Positions 15,868-24,150 are shown, counted from the first letter of the stretch. The stretch is DNA of 26,807 nucleotides from an uncultured Lachnospiraceae bacterium (GCA_910585465.1 CAJUEW010000028.1:1-26807); one strand, 5' to 3'. The notes: a model not told the origin generated them from the letters alone. Numbers and translations: made by a program.

Positions 15868-18288
15868 ATGAAACACAAAGAGCTTATCGATCAGATGACA
15901 CTGGAAGAAAAAGCTGCAATTTTAAGCGGCCGGACGGTCTGGGAAACACGGGAAGTGAAACGTCTTGGAATCCCTTCCATTTTCCTGTCTGACGGGCCGC
16001 ACGGAATCCGCAAGCAGGCGGGAGCCGGCGATCACCTGGGGCTGAATGCTTCTCTGGAAGCAACCTGTTTTCCCACGGCGGCGACGGTGGCCAACAGTTG
16101 GAATGAACAGCTGGGAGAAGAGATCGGGGAAGCTCTGGGAGAGGAGGCCCAAGCCATGGAGGTGAATGTACTTCTTGGTCCGGGATTAAATATCAAAAGA
16201 AGTCCTTTGTGCGGACGTAATTTTGAGTATTTTTCCGAAGATCCTTATCTGTCCGGCAAGATGGCAGCCGCCTATGTAAGAGGAATCCAGAAAAAGGGCG
16301 TCTATGCCTGCCTGAAGCATTTTGCGGCCAACAGCCAGGAACTGCGGCGTATGTCCATGGATTCTGTGGTGGATGAGCGGGCGCTGCGGGAGATTTATCT
16401 CACCGGATTTGAGATTGCTGTCAAAGAAGGCCATGCCAAATCCATTATGAGCAGTTACAATAAGATCAACGGCGTCTATGCCAATGAAGACCGGCATCTG
16501 CTGAAAGAGATCCTTCGTGACGAGTGGGGATTTGACGGTTTCGTGGTGACAGACTGGGGCGGGAGCAATGACCATGTAAAAGGTGTGGAAGCCGGCTCCA
16601 ATCTGGAGATGCCCGCCCCCGGCCTGGACTCCGCCAGGGAGATTCTGCGGGCAGTGGAGAATCAAACACTGGATACGGAAGAATTGGATGCGTGTGTGGA
16701 CGATCTGCTGGACGCCATTCTGACGTTGAAAAAATCGGCTCTGCCGGATGCCGGTTTTGACCAGGAAGCTCATCACAGACTGGCAAAAAAAGCAGCCGTG
16801 GAAAGTGCGGTGCTTCTGAAGAATGAGGGGAATATTCTTCCTTTGAAATCAAAGACAAAGACAGCTCTGATTGGCGACTTTGTATTTACGCCCAGATACC
16901 AGGGCGCCGGTTCTTCTATGGTGAATCCTACGAAAGTAGAGGCACTGGCACAGACTGTAGAGAATTATCATCTGCAGGTGGTCGGCATGGCCAGGGGCTG
17001 CCAGCGAAACGGCGAACCGGATGAAGAACAGTTGAAAGAAGCGGTAGAGCTGGCAAAAAAGGCGGATGTGGTCATTTATGCCTTTGGGCTGGATGAGCTC
17101 AGCGAATCCGAGGGACTGGACCGGAGCCATATGCGAATACCGGAAAATCAGATCCGGCTTTTAAAAGAACTGTATCAGGTAAATCCCAATATTGTGGGGA
17201 TTTTAAGCGGAGGTTCCGCAGTAGAAATGCCCTGGCATACCTGCTGTAAAGCAATCCTGCACGGATATCTCACCGGTCAGGCAGGCGCAGGCGCTCTTTT
17301 GGATCTGCTGACAGGAAAAGCCAATCCATCCGGGCGCTTAAATGAAACCTATCCGCTGCGCTATGAAGATACGCCGGCTTTCCACTATTTCCCCAGTAAG
17401 GAGCGTACTGCGGAGTACAGGGAAAGTATCTATGTGGGATATCGTTATTACGATACGGCAAAGGCAGCGGTACAATATCCCTTTGGTCATGGACTTTCTT
17501 ATACAGAATTTGCATATTCCAATCTGAAGGTAACGGCAGAAGGCGTCACGCTCACTGTCACAAATACCGGGGAGATGGACGGAGCCGAGGTGGTACAGGT
17601 GTATGTGGGACTGCCGGGGGCAGAAGTATTCCGCCCGGAGAAGGAATTGAAGGGATTTGTCAAGATCTTTTTGAAAAAGGGAGAAAGCCGGGAAGTTTCC
17701 ATCTCCTTTGATAACAAAACCTTTCGTTACTGGAATGAGAAGACCGGCGGATGGGAGACGGAGGGCGGTTCTTACCGCATTATGGTGGGAGCCAGCGTAA
17801 TGGATATCCGTCTGACCGGGAGCGTCAGCATAACAGGCACAACTAAAACGAACCCATGCACAAAGGAAGAACTGCCTTCTTACTATACCGGAAAAATTCG
17901 TCAGGTAGAAGATGCAGAATATACAAAGCTCTTAGGGCGTCCCATTCCGGACGGAAGCTGGAGCGGAGAACTGGGACGAAATGACGCCATCTGTCAGATG
18001 TATTACGCAAAAAGCTGGCTGGCCAGAGCGATATACCGTCGGTTGACTGCCATGAAGAAAAAAAGTGAAGCAAAGGGAAAGCCGGATCTGAATATCCTGT
18101 TTATTTACAATATGCCTTTTAGGGGCATCGCAAAGATGACAAACGGAGCGGTCAGCATGGAAATGGTGGATGGAATGGTACTGGCAGTCAACGGGCATCT
18201 TTTCCGGGGACTTGGAAAAATCATAGGCGGTTATTTCCGAAACGCCAGAGCCAACAGAGCATATGAGAAAAGGTTAAAGACAGAATAG
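15868..18288 (+). CDS. Canonical GH3 beta-glycosidase with extra C-terminal segment
   Basis: An 806-residue cytoplasmic enzyme with no signal peptide. The TIM barrel comes first: FLSDGPHGIRKQ, LKHFAANSQE, and nucleophile D229 in VVTDWGGSND. The sandwich domain has acid/base E415 in SESEGLDRSH. A fibronectin III-like domain is marked by YPFGHGLSYTEF. About 130 residues follow the fibronectin-like domain and are not part of the minimal GH3 fold; they are basic and include YYAKSWLARAIYRRL and NMPFRGIAKM. GH3 enzymes with this layout hydrolyse terminal beta-glucosides, xylosides or related sugars. The start at 15868 follows GGGGAGAGG; in-frame alternatives lie upstream. It sits 64 bases behind the permuted GH3 gene, presumably co-transcribed, so one enzyme may work outside and this one on imported product. 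Confidence 0.9.
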   Translation: MKHKELIDQMTLEEKAAILSGRTVWETREVKRLGIPSIFLSDGPHGIRKQAGAGDHLGLNASLEATCFPTAATVANSWNEQLGEEIGEALGEEAQAMEVNVLLGPGLNIKRSPLCGRNFEYFSEDPYLSGKMAAAYVRGIQKKGVYACLKHFAANSQELRRMSMDSVVDERALREIYLTGFEIAVKEGHAKSIMSSYNKINGVYANEDRHLLKEILRDEWGFDGFVVTDWGGSNDHVKGVEAGSNLEMPAPGLDSAREILRAVENQTLDTEELDACVDDLLDAILTLKKSALPDAGFDQEAHHRLAKKAAVESAVLLKNEGNILPLKSKTKTALIGDFVFTPRYQGAGSSMVNPTKVEALAQTVENYHLQVVGMARGCQRNGEPDEEQLKEAVELAKKADVVIYAFGLDELSESEGLDRSHMRIPENQIRLLKELYQVNPNIVGILSGGSAVEMPWHTCCKAILHGYLTGQAGAGALLDLLTGKANPSGRLNETYPLRYEDTPAFHYFPSKERTAEYRESIYVGYRYYDTAKAAVQYPFGHGLSYTEFAYSNLKVTAEGVTLTVTNTGEMDGAEVVQVYVGLPGAEVFRPEKELKGFVKIFLKKGESREVSISFDNKTFRYWNEKTGGWETEGGSYRIMVGASVMDIRLTGSVSITGTTKTNPCTKEELPSYYTGKIRQVEDAEYTKLLGRPIPDGSWSGELGRNDAICQMYYAKSWLARAIYRRLTAMKKKSEAKGKPDLNILFIYNMPFRGIAKMTNGAVSMEMVDGMVLAVNGHLFRGLGKIIGGYFRNARANRAYEKRLKTE

Positions 18289-18314
18289 AGGAAAAGCAGA
18301 AGGCGGGTGGAAAA

Positions 18315-18908
18315 ATGGAAGGAATTGCAGGAAAAGGGAACAGTATCTGGGGCGGTTTTGCAGGTAAGCATCCAGGACTGGCAAAATGGCTGTATCAGAT
18401 TTTTTATTTTCTTATATTCAGTATGGGAGTGACGGTATTTCAGTATTTGGTATTTACTTTTATGCCGGGAATTTTGGGAATGAAATTTGCTGCTGTGGAA
18501 TTTATGTGGCCCCGGATACCAGTGAGAATTTTGGGAGTGGAATTTACCTGGAGCCTTCTGGGATATCAGGTATTGAAAGATGCTGCAGGGGCAGTGAAGA
18601 TCGGAGGCGGCCTGGGCTATTTTATCAGCTATGAAACAGGCTCCTTCCTGGCTCAGTGCATCAATTTTCCGTTACAGAGAAATATCACGTTCAAAAGTCA
18701 TGGAAATGTGGTGTATCAGGCGGCGTGGTATCTGATTGCCTGGGTAGTCATATCCCTGATGTGTAATGGATTTAACAATCTGTGGATGCCCATTGCGGCG
18801 GCCTATGTTGGGCCGGCTGTCTATAACATCCTGGTGACCGTCATTACGGGCGGCGTATCCATGGCCATTTTCTTCTTTGTATTTAAGATTATTTTCCCGG
18901 AAGAATGA
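18315..18908 (+). CDS. GtrA-like integral membrane protein
   Basis: A 197-residue protein with four or five hydrophobic helices (about 25-50, 90-112, 135-155 and 165-193). The segment INFPLQRNITFKSHGN resembles the conserved NF..NR..TF loop of GtrA-family proteins, which are thought to help move lipid-linked sugars across the membrane. A GGCGGGTGG stretch just upstream could serve as ribosome binding site. It directly follows the two GH3 genes and probably belongs to the same transcript. The link to sugar handling fits, but its substrate is unknown and the family match is by eye. Confidence 0.55.
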   Translation: MEGIAGKGNSIWGGFAGKHPGLAKWLYQIFYFLIFSMGVTVFQYLVFTFMPGILGMKFAAVEFMWPRIPVRILGVEFTWSLLGYQVLKDAAGAVKIGGGLGYFISYETGSFLAQCINFPLQRNITFKSHGNVVYQAAWYLIAWVVISLMCNGFNNLWMPIAAAYVGPAVYNILVTVITGGVSMAIFFFVFKIIFPEE

Positions 18909-19354
18909 TATCCGGATAAGCCACGGCCAGGGACCGGCAGAAAGTCAGTCTCTGGCTTTGGCAATTTTGTGGTGTTTTCATGTAGGAAGTTTTCCTTTGA
19001 GTCCTTCTGAATCTGTGCATAAAAGTCTGATAAAGCAAGCTGGATGTTGACACCGACTCCGCATTCCGGGTTGGTGTGGGTATCCAGGCGCAATAGCGGC
19101 TTTTCTTTTTCTACGGCTTTATAGACCTCTGGCAGAGTGATTTCCGAAGTTGCTTTTGCAAGCTGCGGGGTTGCCTGCCCTCTGGAGCTTAGGAGTATAC
19201 AGACAGCTTTTAGCTGTGCCATAATCTGGCGCACGCAGGATGGATTTGTCTGGATGCTTTTTGAAATATCAGCGCTCGTAATCGTATTACTGTCATGCTG
19301 GTGGATAAAGATCATAATGTGTACAGCGTCGCTCAATCGTGTGGAATATTTCAT
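18821..19354 (-). CDS. Rrf2-family transcriptional regulator (YwnA-like)
   Basis: This 177-residue protein has an Rrf2-type winged helix at its N-terminus (MKYSTRLSDAVHIMIFIHQH, then ADISKSIQTNPSCVRQIMAQL). The middle part LPEVYKAVEKEKPLL and NPECGVGVNIQ match YwnA-like members, which lack the three-Cys iron-sulfur site of IscR/NsrR. The start at 19354 has an ideal GGAGG ribosome binding site. Relatives end near residue 130-145; here the frame continues for about 35 residues and overlaps the 3' end of the convergent GtrA-like gene by 88 bases, which suggests that the original stop was lost. It was probably acquired or kept for a stress response unrelated to the neighbouring sugars. Confidence 0.85.
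   Translation of the reverse strand: MKYSTRLSDAVHIMIFIHQHDSNTITSADISKSIQTNPSCVRQIMAQLKAVCILLSSRGQATPQLAKATSEITLPEVYKAVEKEKPLLRLDTHTNPECGVGVNIQLALSDFYAQIQKDSKENFLHENTTKLPKPETDFLPVPGRGLSGYHSSGKIILNTKKKMAMDTPPVMTVTRML
18919..18962 (+). terminator. Possible terminator after the GH3/GtrA operon
   Basis: GCCAGGGAC (18927-18935) pairs with GTCTCTGGC (18949-18957) with one G-T pair, followed only by TTT. The stem can extend by a second AAGCCA/TGGCTT pairing. The T-run is weak, so termination may be partial. On the opposite strand it lies inside the extended Rrf2 reading frame. Confidence 0.4.
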
Positions 19355-19480
19355 TTTGCCTCCTTTTTCTGAATTAACGCTCCTGCAATCTCCCCTAAAA
19401 ATATATTGATTTTTCAATGTGAGAATCCCTTTTTTGATGTGGGAAGTTTGAGTAAGATAACTTTTGGTATCATGCGAATA

Positions 19481-19531
19481 GATATGTTCCCCAAATGAAA
19501 CTAACATAAAAGTAAATTGTTGATATGTTCC
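19481..19531. promoter_or_regulatory. Paired direct repeats upstream of the Rrf2 gene
   Basis: GATATGTTCC occurs at 19481-19490 and again at 19522-19531, 41 bases apart, close to four helical turns. A partly inverted half (AACATA at 19503-19508) lies between them. They stand about 130 bases upstream of the Rrf2 start and could be regulator sites. No matching -10/-35 pair for the Rrf2 gene was clear to me. Confidence 0.35.
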
Positions 19532-19571
19532 TGTATACGAAGAAAAGCAGGAAAAGGGAAAGTCAGGTAAG

Positions 19572-19600
19572 TTGAACGCTGGTTGGCTTTGTGCTATACT
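19572..19600 (+). promoter_or_regulatory. Sigma-A-like promoter ahead of a truncated regulator
   Basis: TTGAAC (19572-19577), 17-base spacer, TATACT (19595-19600). The -10 box overlaps the first codons of the only reading frame that matches a response regulator, so transcription would begin inside the remnant. It is either the old promoter brought close by deletion, or a chance match. Confidence 0.45.
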
Positions 19601-19884
19601 TTAATGAGAATGCCGTGATTGCCTTTGTATCCGGGGTGGTTCTGCCAGAGCCGGAGCATTTCCGGGTGCAGCCCTACCGCTACCTGTTAAAAAGCGCAGA
19701 CATAGACGAGAGAATGCGGGATATCGGGGAGCTTCTGCTGGAAACGAAACGGCGCAGCCGCAGGGAGATGGCGGAAGTGGCCAGCGACGGGGAGGCGCGG
19801 CGTGTTCCTGTCGGAAGTATTCTTTACATTGAAAAGACAAAGAGGGGAAGCCGGCTCACCGTAGAAGCCGGCAAAAGTCTTTGA
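19591..19884 (+). pseudogene. Truncated LytTR response regulator
   Basis: The 97-codon frame encodes only the second half of a receiver domain (AVIAFVSG, then FRVQPYRYLLKSADID, the beta-5/Lys region). It continues with the first 25 or so residues of a LytTR domain (VPVGSILYIEKTKRGSRLTV) and then stops. The phosphoacceptor half and most of the DNA-binding domain are absent. GTG at 19591 is the only start, without a ribosome binding site. Comparison with the intact regulator at 10724 shows that both ends are lost. It is not expected to function. Confidence 0.75.
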
Positions 19885-19891
19885 CAGCAGG

Positions 19892-21056
19892 CTGATAAAC
19901 CTGCTCTTTGGATTGCCGATTCTGTTGATGCCGGTTTTGTTGATTTTTAAGGACGACCACAGGAAAGAGGCATTTCTGCTCCTGATCGGCGGTAGCATTG
20001 TTCTCAGAGCTTGTAATTGAGCTTTTCTTTGCCAAAATCCCGTTCTGGCAGCTGATCAGGGAAGAGCTTCATTATACACGGGAAGCGGAAAAATATACGA
20101 TGGGAACCCTTTCCTGCATACTGTGCTGGTTTGTGCTGCATGGACTGAAAATCTGTTTCCTCGGCACACAGTATAAGATGCGGGAGCATTTTCCGCTGTC
20201 TTTTGTGATTCTGCCGTTTTCCACGGCGCTGATCTATTCTGGGATTGCCTTTGGAAATGATGGCGCCGTATGGGCGCAGTGCAGTCTGAAATTCGGGCTT
20301 TTCATTCTGCCGCTGGCAAATGTACTGCTTTTTTACACGATCAACAAACTGTTTTTTGTCAGCGAGAAAAGCAGGGAGCAGCAGCTTGCCAGGCAGCAGG
20401 CCGCGCTGCAGCAAAGGTACTATAAGCATCTGGAAGAAATCGACCTGGGACACAGGCGGTATGCCCACGACCTGAAAAACTGCATGGTTTCCATAGCCGC
20501 GCTGGCCGCCGACGGCGGAAACGAGGAGATTTTAAGTCTGCTGGGGGATATGGAAGTGGAACTGGATACCCTGACTGGAAAGCGCTATACATCCAATCCT
20601 GTCCTGAACGCCATTCTCTGGGAAAAGTCCGTGCTGGCTGACAGACAGGGCGTCCGGATGGATATCGCGGCGGAGGAAAATCCCGGATGGGCCTGCATCG
20701 CGGGGAAGGATCTGATCGTCATGGCAGGCAACCTTTTGGACAATGCCATTGAGGCGGCAAGGCAGTGCGCCCATGGCAGCGTCCATGCGGCGATGCATGC
20801 GCAGGAGCATTTTCTGGTGATGGAGGTGGAAAATACATGTATCAACACACCTGCTGCCAATGGAAAAGTAAAACATATCCTGCCTGCTTCTACAAAGCTG
20901 GACGCTGAAAATCATGGTTTTGGAATTACAAACGCGCGGGATACCGCGCAAAAATACGGAGGGCTGCTTTATATAGAACAGAACGGGAACCGTTTTACCG
21001 CAATACTTACCATCGCAAAATCCTGTCTTGCCAGATACAATGGAACTGTAGAATAA
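19892..21056 (+). pseudogene. Frameshifted GHKL sensor kinase
   Basis: The C-terminal part is well kept: H-box GHRRYAHDLKNCMVSIAAL, N-box NLLDNAIEAA and G-box NHGFGITNARDTAQKYGG. The membrane part is broken. One frame from about 19892 encodes a hydrophobic LINLLFGLPILLMPVLLIF and stops at 20020. The rest continues in another frame that is open from 19998 with only a TTG start. The join to the regulator remnant suggests a deletion that removed the end of the regulator gene and the start of the kinase gene. A shortened kinase could still be made from TTG 19998 or ATG 20101, but it would lack the first helices. It is the partner of the regulator fragment just upstream. Confidence 0.65.
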
Positions 21057-21129
21057 TAACGAAAACAGTTCCGTGGACAGGATACACAGATATACAGCGA
21101 TGCGAAATGACACGTGAGATGACAATGAC

Positions 21130-21175
21130 CGCCCCGAAATGCCGATTTACGTGCCGATTTGGACGGGGTGCTTTT
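21130..21175 (+). terminator. Weak intrinsic terminator after the kinase remnant
   Basis: CGCCCCG (21130-21136) pairs with CGGGGTG (21164-21170) with one G-T pair, followed by CTTTT. The loop is 27 bases and may fold further through AAAT/ATTT. Confidence 0.35.
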
Positions 21176-21192
21176 GCGTGGCAGTCTGTCTG

Positions 21193-21201
21193 TGTTATAA
21201 T
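21193..21201 (+). promoter_or_regulatory. Extended -10 promoter for the small-protein array
   Basis: TGTTATAAT is a perfect extended -10 box (TGn plus TATAAT). TTGCGT at 21174-21179, 16 bases upstream, is a poor -35, as is common for extended -10 promoters. It lies 70 bases before the PH-like gene, first of the array that runs to 26650. Confidence 0.6.
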
Positions 21202-21270
21202 CAGGCATATAGGTGCCCGGAGTCTCAAGGGAGATTCCGGGCGATTATGCAGATATGGAGGATTCAGGAA

Positions 21271-21648
21271 ATGAATGGACAAAAGTTGGAAAAGCAGAGG
21301 CGGAATCTTGTGGACAGGGGCGTGTTATCGCCGGATGAAAAATTATATGGCTCAGCTACGATCAATTATACGGAGAAGCTGGTCGGAAGAATCGAGACAT
21401 GGAAGCAGGGCGGCGTGGCAATCTTTACGGACCGGAAGGTCATTCTCACCAAGGGATTTTCATGCGAATACATCCATATTCCTTACAGTTGTATTAAGGA
21501 ACTGGGAAAATGTAATCAGGGATTTTTTCCGATAGGGATGGTAATTACTTATGAAAACAGGGAAAGCGGGGAAATCGTGACAGAGAAGATCTCGCTGGGG
21601 AAAAGAAAGAAATGGCTGCAGATCATATCGGAAAAAACAGGATTATAG
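21271..21648 (+). CDS. Small PH/GRAM-like domain protein
   Basis: A 125-residue soluble protein. After a short helical N-terminus (LEKQRRNLVDRGVLSPDE), the remainder alternates in a beta pattern typical of bacterial PH domains: KLYGSATINYTE, then GGVAIFTDRKVILTKG, then YIHIPYSCIKELG, and a final helix (KKWLQIISEK). Such domains bind lipids or proteins; the ligand is unknown. The start at 21271 is set by GGAGGA at 21257-21262, whereas the frame stays open upstream to 21139 across the promoter. It opens the rightward array. Confidence 0.6.
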   Translation: MNGQKLEKQRRNLVDRGVLSPDEKLYGSATINYTEKLVGRIETWKQGGVAIFTDRKVILTKGFSCEYIHIPYSCIKELGKCNQGFFPIGMVITYENRESGEIVTEKISLGKRKKWLQIISEKTGL

Positions 21649-21682
21649 CTTTCCGGTGGTAAGGAGCTGCAGATAGACGATT

Positions 21683-21709
21683 GGTCATGCACAACTGTTT
21701 TGCATGACC
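21683..21709. repeat. Perfect 9-bp inverted repeat
   Basis: GGTCATGCA (21683-21691) and TGCATGACC (21701-21709) flank a 9-base loop, 35 bases after the PH-like gene. No T-run follows in either direction. It may be a transcript-end hairpin, a regulator site or a remnant of an attachment site. Confidence 0.45.
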
Positions 21710-21749
21710 GGAAAACGGAACCCTTGGAAACCGGACGCATGCATATGGG

Positions 21750-22067
21750 ATGTGGAATTTATTTGGCAATGATTGGGAATATTGCATCGGCGCCTGCCTG
21801 TGCGGCTGGAAAGAGGAAGTGATCTCTTTTCGCACAGACAAGGATTATTTTTGCATGGAACCGGTTTCGATTGTTCCATGGGACGACAAATCCATAGAGG
21901 ACGAGCCTGTGTGGTTTCAGGGCTTGCTTCACCGGATGGGAGATGAAGAAACGATCCGGTTTCTGCCTTTTGCATACGGAACGTGCGTCTGCCCCGACTG
22001 CGGAAAAAGAGCGGCTTACTGGGATTGGCTGGCGAAGTTCATCGGATATGGATGGTGCGGCGGATGA
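21750..22067 (+). CDS. Hypothetical protein with a CxCPxC motif
   Basis: The frame encodes 105 residues rich in Trp and Cys. Near the end it has CVCPDCGKRAAYWDW, a possible metal knuckle. There is no good ribosome binding site before the ATG, and the first residues resemble the middle of a domain, so this may be a shortened member of an unknown family. It has no recognised relative. It lies in the same direction as its neighbours, between the PH-like gene and the 141-residue protein. Confidence 0.4.
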   Translation: MWNLFGNDWEYCIGACLCGWKEEVISFRTDKDYFCMEPVSIVPWDDKSIEDEPVWFQGLLHRMGDEETIRFLPFAYGTCVCPDCGKRAAYWDWLAKFIGYGWCGG

Positions 22068-22144
22068 TATGCTTTTAGGAGCGACAGATGATTCATTTCC
22101 TGATGCGGGATTTTCAAGTATTTCAATCAGAATGGAGTGATATC

Positions 22145-22570
22145 ATGGAAGAATTATTGGTTTCTGCTATTTTGCTTTATGAGGGATTAGTAACAGAAAA
22201 CGAGTACAATAAACGGCTTGACGAATTATTTCTCACTACTCCTGAAAATGATGATTTGCTCTATTTGGAATGGGAAACAGACATCAGTAAAGCGATTATT
22301 TATGTAAGGACACATATTGACTACAAAAATCTTAACCTTGAACAGTTTGGAAGGATTTTGATGAGTAAATTAAAGGTAGTTTATAAAAATTGTCCGAATA
22401 TAAAATATTTTGCAAGTCATATGTATCGCTTATGGGAAAGCCTTCCTGTAAATATTCAGAATATAGAACCGTTTTGGACTCTATGTTATGCCGATGACCC
22501 TTTATCATGGGGAGATGAAAAACAGACCAGAGACATATACGAGCATATGCTGAGTTACTATGAAGGATGA
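22145..22570 (+). CDS. Acidic 141-residue protein, possible immunity protein
   Basis: A soluble helical protein, low in Gly and Pro and rich in Asp/Glu, Leu and Tyr, for example ELFLTTPENDDLLYLEWETD and PFWTLCYADDPLSWGDEK. It has no signal peptide or membrane segment. GGAG at 22134-22137 fixes the start at 22145. The base composition is more AT-rich than the neighbours, which suggests recent arrival. The size, acidity and position in a string of unrelated small genes are typical of immunity genes, but no toxin is seen. I do not recognise a named family. Confidence 0.68.
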   Translation: MEELLVSAILLYEGLVTENEYNKRLDELFLTTPENDDLLYLEWETDISKAIIYVRTHIDYKNLNLEQFGRILMSKLKVVYKNCPNIKYFASHMYRLWESLPVNIQNIEPFWTLCYADDPLSWGDEKQTRDIYEHMLSYYEG

Positions 22571-22648
22571 TTCGAATCATAGAGTTTTATCAGGGAACAC
22601 TGGATGCTGTCATGGATCGGTTATGGCAGCCTGTGCGCAATGGAAGAA

Positions 22649-23038
22649 TTTTGCGGCATTGAAGGTACCGCAGGCAAATGAATACTTGATGGATTTTGAC
22701 TTCTCCGAGATTATTTGGGCGGACGTGTGGATTACGAGAATTTTGAGGAGTGCGGAAAGCTTGATTTAGATTGGGTGCCGTATGTGCTTGAGATAATACT
22801 GGTGGCTGTCTGTGAACGGCTTGCCAGTGCAATTGTTGCATCAAACAGGGGAGTTGATTTGGAAAAGTCGATGACACAGGTACACAATTCGTTAGCTTGG
22901 GAAATTGTCATGTATGTTCAGAACGATCTGCAGACGGCTCTTTTGGCTGCGCCGGCGGAGTATGAGGCGCTGCGGAAGGAATACGCACAATATACGATCA
23001 TTCCGGAGCAGTATGCCGCGTGGATGTGGGAGTATTAA
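22649..23038 (+). pseudogene. Deletion-scarred paralog of the 254-residue protein at 24426
   Basis: The first part (NFAALKVPQANEYLMDF, in one frame) matches NFAALVVPYANEYLIDF of the intact gene. The last part (VDYENFEECG onward to EQYAAWMWEY, in another frame) matches its last 95 residues. Between them about 120 codons are lost in two steps. One deletion joined the region after the N-terminus to the equivalent of 24650. The other collapsed the interval between two GGGCGGACGTG copies (24669-24879 region in the intact gene), leaving a single copy at 22717-22727. The 79 bases before it encode RIIEFYQGTLDAVMDRLWQP in an open frame, perhaps the remnant of yet another gene. No intact product is expected, though the 3' frame from 22715 is open for 107 codons. 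Confidence 0.8.
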
Positions 23039-23086
23039 AAAACTATTTCAATATGGATTCTGACAGGAAAAGGAGAGAATACGGTT

Positions 23087-24127
23087 ATGGAAGAATTAAT
23101 TCGCCTGTTTGTTGAGGAATTTCAGCAGCCCTCGACATTAGAGGAAACGAAAATTGCCAATTTATTAGGACATTCGGACAGGTTTATTGCCCTGGATCAA
23201 TACCGAAGAAAAGATCTAAAAGCCCAGAAACAAATACTGGATGAGTTGGCTGGAAAGCTGGATTCTATGGATTTGTACAAGGGCTGCTGCTGCGCATTTT
23301 TCTGTGGTGTGCTGATGGGACAATGTGGGCCTGGAGGCGCAGGAGAGGGACTTGTGAATTTCTTTATTAAGGTGGTTTCCCATCTCTGCGGGTTGCTGGA
23401 TGAGCTGGATAAAACAGAGGAAAGTGATCCTGAGGATGAGATGTTGGACAAGCTGTTTTTGACGGCGCCGGATAAGGTTCGGGCTTTCCGGGGAAGTACG
23501 CCACTGATGATGGCAATTATGGATTTACTGGCAAAATCACCGGAGAGCAGGGAGTATCTGCGTAAAAAGGATTTATATGATAATCTGGAGCGCATTGAGC
23601 CTTTTGTGAAAAATGGCTCATATTTGCTTCGGATTTATCCTGTCTGCGGACCTATGGATGTGCTTGTTTTAGCACCAAAAAAGGAGCAGGGAGCGTTAAT
23701 AAGGGTTCAGGATGTGGGGACAAATTTCCACTTGATGACCTTGCTGGAAAGGGCACTTTATCAGAAAGAATGGGACCAGCGTTTTGGCTTATCCGCAGAT
23801 GTGAAATCACCGGAAAGCCTAAAAGTATTTGCCTGTGCATCGGGGGAAGAGACAGCAAGGCAGAATGGTTCGGTTTATGCACATGCCGCCTATTATTCCT
23901 GTGATGGTCAGATGCTCTGGGGAGAGATGGGGCCAGATACTATTCCCTGTGTGGAGCAAATGCCTGTGGTATTGATTTGTCCTGAAAAATTTCCACGAAG
24001 CTGGGATTTATTCTTCGCTGTAAGCTGCCATCCTTATCTTAAGCCTTTGGCAGAAATCAAACGGGAATTGTCAAAGGAAGAGGTTCGGGAATGGATGGGG
24101 AAGATGCAGGGGATTTCATCATTCTGA
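23087..24127 (+). CDS. Unrecognised 346-residue protein of the array
   Basis: This soluble, mainly helical protein has no signal peptide or clear membrane helix. The region from about 55 to 105 is Cys- and Gly-rich (YKGCCCAFFCGVLMGQCGPGG), an unusual run for a cytoplasmic protein. A strongly acidic segment (DELDKTEESDPEDEMLDKL) follows. The C-terminal half has beta-strand character with PVVLICPEKFPRSWDLFFAV. AAGGAG 11 bases upstream supports the start. I do not recognise a family; by context it may be an immunity or effector-associated protein. Confidence 0.72.
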   Translation: MEELIRLFVEEFQQPSTLEETKIANLLGHSDRFIALDQYRRKDLKAQKQILDELAGKLDSMDLYKGCCCAFFCGVLMGQCGPGGAGEGLVNFFIKVVSHLCGLLDELDKTEESDPEDEMLDKLFLTAPDKVRAFRGSTPLMMAIMDLLAKSPESREYLRKKDLYDNLERIEPFVKNGSYLLRIYPVCGPMDVLVLAPKKEQGALIRVQDVGTNFHLMTLLERALYQKEWDQRFGLSADVKSPESLKVFACASGEETARQNGSVYAHAAYYSCDGQMLWGEMGPDTIPCVEQMPVVLICPEKFPRSWDLFFAVSCHPYLKPLAEIKRELSKEEVREWMGKMQGISSF

Positions 24128-24150
24128 TTCTTATTTGAAGGATAGATATT

